64,000 bases of DNA from Deltaproteobacteria bacterium (GTDB lineage: Bacteria > Desulfobacterota > Binatia > UBA9968), in NCBI GenBank assembly GCA_016210115.1, contig JACQUW010000020.1:62001-126000 (forward strand). Direction: 5' to 3'. Every line of letters begins with the position of its first letter. Positions within the stretch are counted from its first letter, which is position 1. Shown piece after piece: positions 49,755 to 58,149 of this stretch. A program made the position numbers and the translations under genes. The notes under the pieces are model-generated. The model made no database searches and had not been told where the DNA came from. It saw only the letters and a program-made list of their open reading frames with translations.

Positions 49755-50627
49755 GTGCTTTCCATCGTAGGGTACCTTGTTGTCTTCGGCGCTGTCCTGG
49801 GCGGCTTCATCGAGGCAGGAGGGCCGGTAGCGATTCTGCTCCAGCTAGCGGAGTTCATGATTATCGGCGGCGCTGCCGTGGGAGCAGTCATTGCCTCGGC
49901 CCCGGCCAAGGTTTTGAGCCCCTTCGTGCGAAGTGTCGGCAAAGCTCTCACCGGGACCGGATATACAAAGGCCCAGTATATGGAACTGTTCCACCTGCTG
50001 TTTGAAGTCTTCTCCACTATGCGTCGAAAGGGTGAAATGGCGCTGGAGAAGGACGTGGACGACCCTCTAAATAGCCCGGTGTTTTCCAAATACTCACACT
50101 TCTTGCGCAACGAAATCGCTCGCAGCTTATTGTGTGATACTCTGAGACTTGTGATCAGCGGATCAGCCAATCCCGAAGAACTCGCTCAGCTCATGGACGA
50201 GGATATCGCGACCCGTGAGGAGGAGGATCAGCGCCCGATCTCGCTGCTCACGAAAGTGGCCGATGCCCTGCCTGGTCTGGGTATTGTCGCAGCCGTACTT
50301 GGCGTCATTGTCGCGATGGGCTCGATTGACCAAGGCTCGCAGGTGCTCGGACAAAAAATTGCGGCAGCCTTGGTGGGAACTTTTCTGGGTGTGCTCCTCT
50401 GCTACGGCATTTTCCAACCGCTGGCCATCAAGATGGAATTCCTCGCAAGGGAGGAAAAAAAGTTTCTCGAATGTATCAAGACCGGGATTCTGGCTCACAT
50501 CCATGGCGGAGCGCCCATTATTTCAGTCGAGCACGCTCGACGGGTTGTCTTTAGCGGGGAGCGTCCCTCGGCGCTCGAGCTGGAGGAGGCCTGCAGAGCT
50601 CTAAAAGCCCAATCTCCGGTGACGTGA
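49755..50627 (+). CDS. motA: Flagellar stator protein MotA (second pair)
   Basis: 290 residues, closest to proton-type MotA of enterobacteria. It opens LSIVGYLVVFGAVLGGFIEA and GGPVAILLQLAEFMIIGGAA, has a cytoplasmic loop with charged residues (KAQYMELFHLLFEVFSTMRR), and ends with helices ADALPGLGIVAAVLGVIVAM and LVGTFLGVLLCYGIFQPLAI. GTG 49755 is the probable start, with AGGAGGG 14 bases upstream, a rather long spacing. It is on the strand opposite to the rest of the flagellar island and has its own sigma-28 promoter. Confidence 0.94.
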   Translation: MLSIVGYLVVFGAVLGGFIEAGGPVAILLQLAEFMIIGGAAVGAVIASAPAKVLSPFVRSVGKALTGTGYTKAQYMELFHLLFEVFSTMRRKGEMALEKDVDDPLNSPVFSKYSHFLRNEIARSLLCDTLRLVISGSANPEELAQLMDEDIATREEEDQRPISLLTKVADALPGLGIVAAVLGVIVAMGSIDQGSQVLGQKIAAALVGTFLGVLLCYGIFQPLAIKMEFLAREEKKFLECIKTGILAHIHGGAPIISVEHARRVVFSGERPSALELEEACRALKAQSPVT

Positions 50628-50628
50628 G

Positions 50629-51438
50629 ATGCGCACAAATAAGCGGCAAGAAGAGAAGCGGCCACGAGTTATTATTAAGAAGGTCCACGCGAGGCATGCC
50701 GGCCACAGCGGGGGCGCCTGGAAGGTCGCCTATGCCGACTTCGTGACAGCCATGATGGCTCTTTTTATAATTCTCTGGGTTCTTGCTGCCAGTGACAACA
50801 GCGTCCGGACCGGCTTGGCTCAATATTTCCGCGATCCCGGAATATTTCAGGGTTCCCCGGGAATTCTACCGCACAAGGAAGGGGGAGTCGGTGACGCAAA
50901 GGGTAAGACCCATCCTCTCGAAGAGCTTCAAGGACGCTTGACCAGGGAGATCCAAGACAGCGAGGAACTGGCGTCGCTGCTGGACCAGATTTCGTTCGAA
51001 ATGACTTCCGAGGGACTGAAAATAGAGCTGAGAGATAAGGAAAACCCTCTCTTTTTTGATCTGAGCAGTGCCGAGCTGAGACCGGTGCTGCTCAAGGTGT
51101 TGGAAAAGATTGTGCGACAGCTAAGCGGGTCACCGCACCGAATCTCTATCGGCGGCCATACCGACGCGCGCCCTTTCCAGGACAATTCCTTTTATTCGAA
51201 TTGGGAGCTGTCGGCAGCACGCGCGCTGAACGCGCGCCGCGCTATGGAGAGATTTGGCCTGGGCCAAACCCGAGTGGAGAAAGTCACCGGCCACGCGGAC
51301 CAATCGCTCGCGGTCCCCAAAGATCCTCTCGATCCAGCCAACCGGCGCATCACCATTATCGTCTTGCAGGACCAACTCAACAGGCGGAGTATTACCCCAG
51401 ATTCTCTACCCTCTTCTGGGGGCTTACCACCTCAATGA
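50629..51438 (+). CDS. motB: Flagellar stator protein MotB (second pair)
   Basis: 269 residues. GAWKVAYADFVTAMMALFII then LWVLAAS is the MotB helix with the proton-carrying Asp37. The OmpA-like domain has ISIGGHTDARPFQDNSFYSN, WELSAARALNARRAMERFGL and DPANRRITIIVL. It follows motA by one base. The end overlaps the 3' end of fliN by 47 bases on the other strand. Basic N-terminal residues (NKRQEEKRPRVIIKK) are typical of the E. coli type. Confidence 0.95.
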   Translation: MRTNKRQEEKRPRVIIKKVHARHAGHSGGAWKVAYADFVTAMMALFIILWVLAASDNSVRTGLAQYFRDPGIFQGSPGILPHKEGGVGDAKGKTHPLEELQGRLTREIQDSEELASLLDQISFEMTSEGLKIELRDKENPLFFDLSSAELRPVLLKVLEKIVRQLSGSPHRISIGGHTDARPFQDNSFYSNWELSAARALNARRAMERFGLGQTRVEKVTGHADQSLAVPKDPLDPANRRITIIVLQDQLNRRSITPDSLPSSGGLPPQ

Positions 51439-51691
51439 TTCGGACGGCGAATTTTTCCTTCAAAACAACGGCCTCCCCCCTCGCCATCAGCTTGTTGTTA
51501 ACGTAAATATCCATAGGCTCGCCCGCTAAATGGTCCAGTTCGACGACCGATCCTTTTGATAATTTCAACAGTCTGTCAATCGTCATCGTCGAGCGACCCA
51601 ACTCGACCGTCACCTTCAAAGGAACATCCAAGAGAAAGGACAAGTCCACCTCTTCCGAGCCATTGTTCTTCAGTCCCTGCCCCGTATCCAT
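51392..51691 (-). CDS. fliN: Flagellar switch protein FliN
   Basis: 99 residues, essentially only the SpoA domain: LSFLLDVPLKVTVELGRSTM, LLKLSKGSVVELDHLAGEPM and DIYVNNKLMARGEAVVLKEK. FliN dimers form the base of the C-ring. The N-terminal extension found in many species is nearly absent. It is 64 bases after fliM and its 3' end overlaps motB2 convergently. Confidence 0.94.
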   Translation of the reverse strand: MDTGQGLKNNGSEEVDLSFLLDVPLKVTVELGRSTMTIDRLLKLSKGSVVELDHLAGEPMDIYVNNKLMARGEAVVLKEKFAVRIIEVVSPQKRVENLG

Positions 51692-51755
51692 GATTATAAA
51701 CTCCTCTCAACGAATTCGTCCTTTGGGCCTTTTCTTCCGCACTGGGAAAGTTTCT

Positions 51756-52757
51756 TTATTCATCGGAACGCTGAGACACGACAAAAACTTTCGCCCCACT
51801 GTGCTGCGCGGCCTGGCCGCAGAATTTTGGTCTTCCCTCCACCCACAACTCCAGCCAATCCATACTTCGGCCGTTCAGTTTGAGAATATCTCCGGGTCTC
51901 AAATTCACGATTTCGCTCAATCTCAATTCGACCACGTCTACGACCGCCCGAAGCGACACCTCGGATTCTAAGAGAGGCGAACCGGCGCCAGCGAACAGCC
52001 CCTCCTCGCCTAGTTCCTCTGCAACGGGGAAAGGCCCTTTAAGGCAAGTCTGCATCTCCTTAACCGCGGAATACGGCAAAAAGAAAAGCAGCTTGCCGGA
52101 AACATGCTCCATGCCGACGTTGTATGTGACCACAAGCATGATCTCCCACATCGCCGTAGCGCCTAAAAGATAAGGATTAATCTCCGCGCGCACGTAGTGG
52201 GCCTTCAGATGCAACATCGGCTTCCATACTTCTTCCAGGGCAAGAAGCATTTTATTGACAAACTTTCCCAAGAAGTTCGTTTCGATAGGGGTAAAATCAC
52301 GGCCCTCCACTTTGATCATGCGCTCTCCGGAACCGCCGAAAATGAGGTCTACGACCGTAAAGGCGAGCGGCGCTTCCAGCACAAAAGCGCCGGTGCCGGG
52401 AAAGGGCTCAAGGCGCAATACGTGAATGCTGGCCGGCAGAGTAATCCGCTTGATCAGTTCCTCGTAATGCATGACCTCCAAGGAGTCGAAGCTGACATCC
52501 ACCGATCTGGAAAGCTCAGAGACAAAGGTGGTGCGGAGGTGGCGGGCAAACTTACGAAATACGATCTCGAGACCAGGAAGTCGGCCGCGAGTCATGAGCT
52601 CACCCCGAGCGAAGTCGTAAGGCTTGATCTCTTCTTGAGGATCGAGCATTGTGCCAACGACCTCTTGATCCTGTGGCTTCGCGGTCACCTCCAGTTTCTC
52701 GGTGGCGATGCCTTGCATCAGAGCATCTATTTCATCTTGAGAGAGGATCTGCGCCAT
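51756..52757 (-). CDS. fliM: Flagellar switch protein FliM
   Basis: 333 residues. The N-terminal CheY-P docking segment ILSQDEIDALMQG is present, so rotation should be set by CheY. The middle domain has FARHLRTTFVSELSRSVDVS and FPGTGAFVLEAPLAFTVVDL; GGSGERM is the family loop. The C-terminal SpoA-like part is LRAVVDVVELRLSEIVNLRP. A sigma-54 promoter lies 78 bases upstream. Together with fliN it forms a two-gene unit. Confidence 0.96.
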   Translation of the reverse strand: MAQILSQDEIDALMQGIATEKLEVTAKPQDQEVVGTMLDPQEEIKPYDFARGELMTRGRLPGLEIVFRKFARHLRTTFVSELSRSVDVSFDSLEVMHYEELIKRITLPASIHVLRLEPFPGTGAFVLEAPLAFTVVDLIFGGSGERMIKVEGRDFTPIETNFLGKFVNKMLLALEEVWKPMLHLKAHYVRAEINPYLLGATAMWEIMLVVTYNVGMEHVSGKLLFFLPYSAVKEMQTCLKGPFPVAEELGEEGLFAGAGSPLLESEVSLRAVVDVVELRLSEIVNLRPGDILKLNGRSMDWLELWVEGRPKFCGQAAQHSGAKVFVVSQRSDE

Positions 52758-52834
52758 ATTTACGTCAAATTATTGACTTCAACTGTCAAAGGACACGGCA
52801 AAAAACACGGTGTTCACTATCGGGGCAAAAATTA

Positions 52835-52851
52835 TGCAAGGGAAATGCCAG
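52835..52851 (-). promoter_or_regulatory. Sigma-54 promoter of fliM-fliN
   Basis: Minus strand CTGGCAT-TTCCC-TTGCA, GG and GC 10 bases apart, close to consensus. Predicted transcription starts near 52823, giving a leader of about 65 bases before ATG 52757. Confidence 0.72.
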
Positions 52852-52864
52852 ATGCGTGGAATGG

Positions 52865-53920
52865 TTAGTTTAGAATAAGCTGGCGAGTGACCGCCGCTGC
52901 GATGTGATCCAAGCCCACCACCTCATCAACTCCGCCCAAAGCGATGGCCTCCTTGGGCATGCCAAAAACAACGCAGCTTGCCTCGTCTTGAGCAATAGTT
53001 CGTGCCCCGGCTTGATGCATGGCCAGTAATCCTCGGGCGCCATCATTTCCCATGCCGGTCAGGATCACGCCGACAGCATTGGATCCGAGATAACGGGCAC
53101 AGGATTCGAAGAGGACGTCAACAGACGGGCGGTGCCGGTTTACCGGTTCCGCCATGAACACTCGGACGCTATACTCGGCGCCGCTACGGGTCACAATCAT
53201 GTGGTAATTTCCCGGGGCAATTAAGGCATGGCCCGGGAGGATCCGGTCTCCATCCCGGGCCTCTTTCACCCGAATCTGGCAGAGACTATCCAGACGCTCG
53301 GCAAACGAGCAGGTGAACTTCTCCGGCATGTGCTGGACGACGATCAGTCCGGGACAGTCTGCTGGCAGAGTTGTCAGCAGCTCCCGAAGCGCTTCCGTAC
53401 CGCCGGTCGACGCCCCGACGGCTATAACTTTGTGCGTGCTCTTTACGAGCGCATCGCTCCGCAATATCTTGGCAGGCTTCTGCTGTTCGATCTTAAATGG
53501 CTCACGGCGGCGCGGCAGGGCACGACCCGCCACTTTCACTTTGGCAATGATTTCATCGGCCATCTCGATAGTTCCGTTGCGGATATCAATTTTAGGTTTG
53601 GTGACGAAGTCAATGGCACCCAACTCCAAGGCGCGGAGCGTTGTCTCGCAACCTTTTTCGGTGAGCGATGAGATCATAACCACAGGCATCGGGTGAGCAC
53701 ACATCAATTTTTCCAGAAAGGCCACGCCGTCCATGCGGGGCATCTCGACGTCCAGTGTCAGAACATCCGGGTGAACGGCCTTGATTTTTTGCCAGGCTGC
53801 GTACGGATCGGCAGCCATTCCCACGACCTCAAGTCCGGGATCTTTGGCGAACACTTCGCAAAGGATTTGGCGCACAAGAGCCGAGTCATCAACAATCAAT
53901 ACCTTCAACTTTTTTCTCAT
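52865..53920 (-). CDS. cheB: Chemotaxis methylesterase/deamidase CheB
   Basis: 351 residues. An N-terminal receiver domain (VLIVDDSALVRQILCEVF; VLTLDVEMPRMDG; FVTKPK) is joined by a linker near residues 130-160 to the esterase domain with the Ser site VIAVGASTGGTEALRELLTT, His in VVQHMPEKFTCSFAERLD and Asp in LTGMGNDGARGLLAMHQAG. CheB removes receptor methyl groups when phosphorylated by CheA. It starts 8 bases after cheD and is the last gene of the main che operon. Confidence 0.97.
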   Translation of the reverse strand: MRKKLKVLIVDDSALVRQILCEVFAKDPGLEVVGMAADPYAAWQKIKAVHPDVLTLDVEMPRMDGVAFLEKLMCAHPMPVVMISSLTEKGCETTLRALELGAIDFVTKPKIDIRNGTIEMADEIIAKVKVAGRALPRRREPFKIEQQKPAKILRSDALVKSTHKVIAVGASTGGTEALRELLTTLPADCPGLIVVQHMPEKFTCSFAERLDSLCQIRVKEARDGDRILPGHALIAPGNYHMIVTRSGAEYSVRVFMAEPVNRHRPSVDVLFESCARYLGSNAVGVILTGMGNDGARGLLAMHQAGARTIAQDEASCVVFGMPKEAIALGGVDEVVGLDHIAAAVTRQLILN

Positions 53921-53928
53921 TTCCCACC

Positions 53929-54492
53929 TCAGAACAGAGTAATGTCACTCTCGGGCGGCTGCTGAAACTGCTTGATAACTTCCACTCGATAGCGCGTCTC
54001 TTCTTCTGCCAAAGCGCTGGCCCTGTGTATTTTCAGAGCCTTAACCAGCGCTTTGCCAGTATGCGTGTAAAATAGGACCTGAAGAGGCTCGGTTCCGCCG
54101 AGACGCTGGGCGACAATAGAAATTCGCTCCGTAGCGAGATAACTCTTGGCAAAAAGAATGTTTCTCTCAGGTACGCCGAGTTGGGGGTGCTGAATACGCA
54201 GGACATGGCCACCGCCGAACACTTTGGCCACAAGCCTGCTACGGTCTCCACCTAGCTTCATGATATCGTTGATCAATTTCTCCATCGCATGGACACCGAA
54301 GCGGCTGGGCAAGCGTTCATCGAAAATTCCTTCCGGCAGCATAAAATGATTCATGCCTCCGATTTTAGCCACCGGGTCAAACAGACAGGCGGAGACGCAA
54401 GACCCCAATAGTGTGCCTACCAACGCGGGTCCTCGGCTGGCAAATACACCACCGACGTGAATCGTCGCCCTCTTTACAACCGATGCTTCCAC
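53929..54492 (-). CDS. cheD: Chemoreceptor glutamine deamidase CheD
   Basis: 187 residues from GTG 54492, just after the cheR stop. The catalytic cysteine is in GTLLGSCVSACLFDP, the His in GGMNHFMLPEG, and the Thr follows in the C-terminal part; KVFGGGHVLR is another conserved block. CheD deamidates receptors and can bind CheC. A longer frame to 54558 exists but would overlap cheR by 64 bases. Confidence 0.93.
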   Translation of the reverse strand: MEASVVKRATIHVGGVFASRGPALVGTLLGSCVSACLFDPVAKIGGMNHFMLPEGIFDERLPSRFGVHAMEKLINDIMKLGGDRSRLVAKVFGGGHVLRIQHPQLGVPERNILFAKSYLATERISIVAQRLGGTEPLQVLFYTHTGKALVKALKIHRASALAEEETRYRVEVIKQFQQPPESDITLF

Positions 54493-54494
54493 TG

Positions 54495-55394
54495 TTATCC
54501 GGGTTTTCGACGGCGATAAATAGTTCCGCGCAGGGGCGCAAAAAGATGACTTAGCCAACTCAGGTTCTCTGAATGGCCCACAAAGAGATATCCCTCCTCG
54601 CTCAGATACGTCGCCAGCCGTTCGAATAACTTTTCCTGAGTTTCCCGGTTAAAGTAAATTACCACGTTCCGGCAGAAGATGGCGTCGAAATAAGTGTGAA
54701 TAGGCCATGGTTCATCCATGAGATTGATGCGGCGAAAAACGACGAGATCCCTGAGCTCCGGGTGCACCTGAAGATAACCTTCACATTCTCCCTTCCCCCG
54801 CAGAAAATGTTTGCGCTTGAGCTCGTAAGGAACTCCTGAGAGTCTCTCGGCCGCGTAAATGCCATCCGAACCATTCCGGATCATCTCCGTGTCAATATCG
54901 GAAGCCAGGATTTTTACATCCCAGCCCAGTAAGGAGCCAAGCGCTTCCCGCACAGTCATGGCGATCGAGTACGGCTCTTCTCCGCTAGAGCAGCCGGCGC
55001 TCCAGACCCGAATTTTTCGAACGCCCCCACAAAATGCCCGCTGCCGGATTTGTGGAATCATATGTTGACTGAGAAAATTAAAGTGGTGGGACTCGCGGAA
55101 GAAGTCCGTCTTGTTGGTGGTCATGCAATTGATCATCCGGAGCCGCTCTTCGTGCTTCGGATCCTGTGTCAGCAGATAATCATAGTACTGTGAAAACGTG
55201 TGAAATCCAAAATGGCGCAAACGTTTGGCAAGGCGGGAGCAAAGCAATTGGCGTTTGCCTTCGCTCAGGGAAATCCCCGCTTCGCGGAGGATCAAATCGC
55301 GGAAGGCGGAAAACTCTCTATCCGTAATTTGGAACAACCGGCCCTGAGGAAAACTGTTTTCGGTTTTGAGATTACCCGCGCGGGAGTTCGCCAT
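54495..55394 (-). CDS. cheR: Chemotaxis methyltransferase CheR
   Basis: 299 residues from ATG 55394; a GTG at 55457 is in frame and neither start has a good ribosome site. The N-terminal helical domain (REFSAFRDLILREAGISLSE) leads to the SAM domain with VWSAGCSSGEEPYSIAMTVR, KILASDIDTEMI and FDAIFCRNVVIYFNRETQEK. CheR methylates receptor glutamates. It lies 294 bases downstream of cheW, a gap in which I see no promoter of either sigma type. Confidence 0.95.
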   Translation of the reverse strand: MANSRAGNLKTENSFPQGRLFQITDREFSAFRDLILREAGISLSEGKRQLLCSRLAKRLRHFGFHTFSQYYDYLLTQDPKHEERLRMINCMTTNKTDFFRESHHFNFLSQHMIPQIRQRAFCGGVRKIRVWSAGCSSGEEPYSIAMTVREALGSLLGWDVKILASDIDTEMIRNGSDGIYAAERLSGVPYELKRKHFLRGKGECEGYLQVHPELRDLVVFRRINLMDEPWPIHTYFDAIFCRNVVIYFNRETQEKLFERLATYLSEEGYLFVGHSENLSWLSHLFAPLRGTIYRRRKPG

Positions 55395-55688
55395 CGTTCG
55401 ACAGATCAATCCTTCGATCCTAGTATCGGCGTATGCGGCAAAAAATTGATGCCGCACTGATACATAGAAAACAAAGCGGTAGTTATTGGCTTCACCCTGA
55501 CGGCCGGTAGTGCCGCCGACGAGCAGCCCATTGCACCTTGCATGTGTAACGCTCGTTGGAAAAACGCTCTTATCCCATGATTCGCGCAGAGCGATCAGGC
55601 CGGGTTCAAATGGACCGGAAAGTGATCTGATTTCTTGCCAGGGGAGGTTGAACTGATAGGTTTCGGGGGCAAGCTTCCGTTCTCAGGT

Positions 55689-56195
55689 TCAAGAGTCCAT
55701 TCGAGTGGAGTTACGAAGGGCAGCCTGTTCTTCTTCCCCCAAGATTTTGCCGATGTCAAGCAGCACGACCATTTTCTCGCTGGCCTTTGCCATTCCGTTG
55801 ATAAACTGCACATCCACCTGAGTCCCGAAATCAGGAGGCTCCTGAATGTCCGATTTTGGTATATTAAGAACATCCGAGACTGCATCCACAACCAGACCCA
55901 CGACTTTTGTGCCGACTTTGACCACGATGATTACCGTAAACTGGTTATACTCCGCCTCAGCCATTTCCAGCTTTAAGCGCAGATCAACGACCGGAATAAT
56001 TGTCCCCCGAAGATTCATGACGCCCTTAATATAAGGCGGCGTGTTTGGAATGGGAGTAATGGCCGTATATCCCTTGATCTCCTGAACCTTCAGGATATCC
56101 ACTCCATACTCCTCCTTTCCCAACGTAAAAGTTAAATATTGTCGGCCGTCCGAAGTAAACCCTACCTGGCTGTTCAGAGTATCGAGCTGTTCCAT
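55689..56195 (-). CDS. cheW: Chemotaxis coupling protein CheW
   Basis: 168 residues from ATG 56195, with GAGGAGGG just upstream. QYLTFTLGKEEYGVDILKVQ, EIKGYTAITPIPNTPPYIKG, VMNLRGTIIPVVDLRLKLEM and VVGLVVDAVSDVLNIPKSDI are all CheW. It joins receptors to CheA. It follows the receptor gene by 78 bases. Confidence 0.96.
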   Translation of the reverse strand: MEQLDTLNSQVGFTSDGRQYLTFTLGKEEYGVDILKVQEIKGYTAITPIPNTPPYIKGVMNLRGTIIPVVDLRLKLEMAEAEYNQFTVIIVVKVGTKVVGLVVDAVSDVLNIPKSDIQEPPDFGTQVDVQFINGMAKASEKMVVLLDIGKILGEEEQAALRNSTRMDS

Positions 56196-56273
56196 CGTCC
56201 CTCCTCTTCGGTGAAAACGCACTAACCGCTGGCCGCCGCGCGCGAACGCAATTGCCATCGGGTTAGTCCATCC

Positions 56274-58016
56274 TCAAAACTCCTCAAAGCCGCTGTCAGA
56301 ACCCTTGGCCGAGCCATTCCCGGGCTCAAGAGAGGCCATGCCGTTGCCTCTGAAGAGAGCTTGAGGATTCGGCTGCGCCTTTCTCGACCGCACCTTGGAA
56401 TTGACGGAATGCTGCGCTGGCACAACGGCTGGGACAACTTGCGACACGGAGCTTGCTAAAGCCGAACCGTCACCGGCGCGCAGCTTGAAGCGCGCGACTA
56501 GAGCCTGGATTTGATGCGCCTGGCTGGCCAACGACTGCGCCGTCGAGGAGAGCTCCTCGGTCTGCGCCGCATTGGACTGCGTGACCTGATCCATTTGCGT
56601 AACCGCCGTGTTGATCTGGTCTATTCCCGAAGACTGCTCCTGACTCGCTGCCGCAATCTCCCCGACAATATCGGTCACTCGTTTGACGGAGGTGACGATC
56701 TCCGCGAGTGTCTGCCCGGATTTGTTCACCAGCTCCGAGCCGACGTCCACCTTAGCCACCGAATCCTGAATCAAAGTCTTTATCTCTTTGGCGGCCGTGG
56801 CACTCCTCTGAGCGAGGTTTCTTACCTCAGCCGCAACCACCGCAAAGCCCCTGCCCTGCTCCCCAGCGCGCGCCGCCTCCACCGCCGCGTTCAACGCCAA
56901 AAGATTGGTCTGAAAGGCGATCTCGTCGATTGTGGTAATAATGTCCGCAATCTTTTTCGAGGACCTGTTGATCTCTCCCATCGCGTCCACCGCGTCGCTG
57001 ACGACCTCGCCGCCTTTTTCGGCCATGTCGCGCGAGCCCACAGCGAGCTGATTGGCCTGACGCGCGTTATCTGCATTCTGCTTCACTGTGCCCGTAATCT
57101 CCTCTAATGAGGCTGCGGTCTCCTCCAGCGATGAAGCCTGCTGCTGAGCTCCACTGGAAAGCTGCTCGCTCGCCGCCGAAAGCTGCGATGAACCTGCGGC
57201 TACGTGATCTGCGATGCCTTTAACCTGAACAACAATATCGTGAATCTTCCCAACGAAAATATTAAACGAACTGGCCAGCTGTCCAATTTCATCCCGGCTC
57301 TTCACCTCGATGGTTCGGGTCAAATCCCCTTCCCCCTCCGAAATGTCCTTCATCTGAAGCACCATTTTCTGAAGCGGCCGGCTGATGGTCCGGCTGACGA
57401 GAAGATAGCAACCTAACCCCAACAGAAGGCCCAGCGCGCCGGCGCCAAAAAAAACGTTGCGCTGAAATTCACGGGTGGATTGTCTCAGGTGTTCAAGACC
57501 AATGCCTATGCTGATCGCTCCAAGAACGCTTCCCTCCTCGGCTTGATGACAGCTCGTGCAGCCTCTACCCTGCGCTCCGCCGGCAGCCACAACGGGAACC
57601 ACCGCTCGGTACAGCAATTTGCCGGTAGTCGTTTCCAACGCCGAATAGGCTCGACCTTCTGAAAGAACCCGCTGTTCCGCCGTGTCAATAGTGAGCTTAC
57701 CTTTCGCTCCGGAGCCGTACTGTTTGGTGACCAGATCTCCCCGGATAAGCTTTAGTGAGTCAATCCCGTGATTTTTTCGCGTCTCGTGCAGTAGGCTGTC
57801 TAGCTGCTCCGAATTGCCGGTCATCATGAGGGCACTTATTCCCGATGCGATGACCTGCACGGATCCGGCGCCGAAAGAACTTGCTTGACTGATAGCAATC
57901 CGCTCCTGTTCGCGCACACTCCAAAACGTCAACCCCACCACGATCGCTCCGATCACGACCATAACAGAGCCAACGAGTCGAACCCAAATCGGCAAACTCA
58001 TAAGTTTAGTGAACAT
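56274..58016 (-). CDS. Methyl-accepting chemotaxis protein with periplasmic c-type heme motif
   Basis: 580 residues from ATG 58016 (GGAGGGG upstream). Helix 1 is about residues 11-32, helix 2 about 188-208, so residues 33-187 are periplasmic. That sensor region has a CxxCH heme site, Cys153-Thr-Ser-Cys156-His157, inside GAQGRGCTSCHQAEEG. Covalent heme would make it a redox, oxygen or nitric-oxide sensor. HAMP follows helix 2; the signalling hairpin tip is IAFQTNLLALNAAVEAARAG and EQGRGFAVVAAEVRNLAQRS. There is no C-terminal CheR-docking pentapeptide. Encoded between cheA and cheW, it is the core receptor of this operon. Confidence 0.93.
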   Translation of the reverse strand: MFTKLMSLPIWVRLVGSVMVVIGAIVVGLTFWSVREQERIAISQASSFGAGSVQVIASGISALMMTGNSEQLDSLLHETRKNHGIDSLKLIRGDLVTKQYGSGAKGKLTIDTAEQRVLSEGRAYSALETTTGKLLYRAVVPVVAAGGAQGRGCTSCHQAEEGSVLGAISIGIGLEHLRQSTREFQRNVFFGAGALGLLLGLGCYLLVSRTISRPLQKMVLQMKDISEGEGDLTRTIEVKSRDEIGQLASSFNIFVGKIHDIVVQVKGIADHVAAGSSQLSAASEQLSSGAQQQASSLEETAASLEEITGTVKQNADNARQANQLAVGSRDMAEKGGEVVSDAVDAMGEINRSSKKIADIITTIDEIAFQTNLLALNAAVEAARAGEQGRGFAVVAAEVRNLAQRSATAAKEIKTLIQDSVAKVDVGSELVNKSGQTLAEIVTSVKRVTDIVGEIAAASQEQSSGIDQINTAVTQMDQVTQSNAAQTEELSSTAQSLASQAHQIQALVARFKLRAGDGSALASSVSQVVPAVVPAQHSVNSKVRSRKAQPNPQALFRGNGMASLEPGNGSAKGSDSGFEEF

Positions 58017-58149
58017 AACCCCTCCACTGTTGTTGAAGGTATCTCTCATGTCTGCGTAAGTCTTGCGGCAAAAACTCCACTTCAGGTTAATGGGATCGGC
58101 ACCTGGGAGAGATTCTTTATTAGACAGGAGCCTAGAGAAACTTTGACCA

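Noticed and set aside
55595-55891. 98-residue minus-strand frame near the end of cheW
   Set aside because: It is the alternative frame of CheW and has no features of its own.
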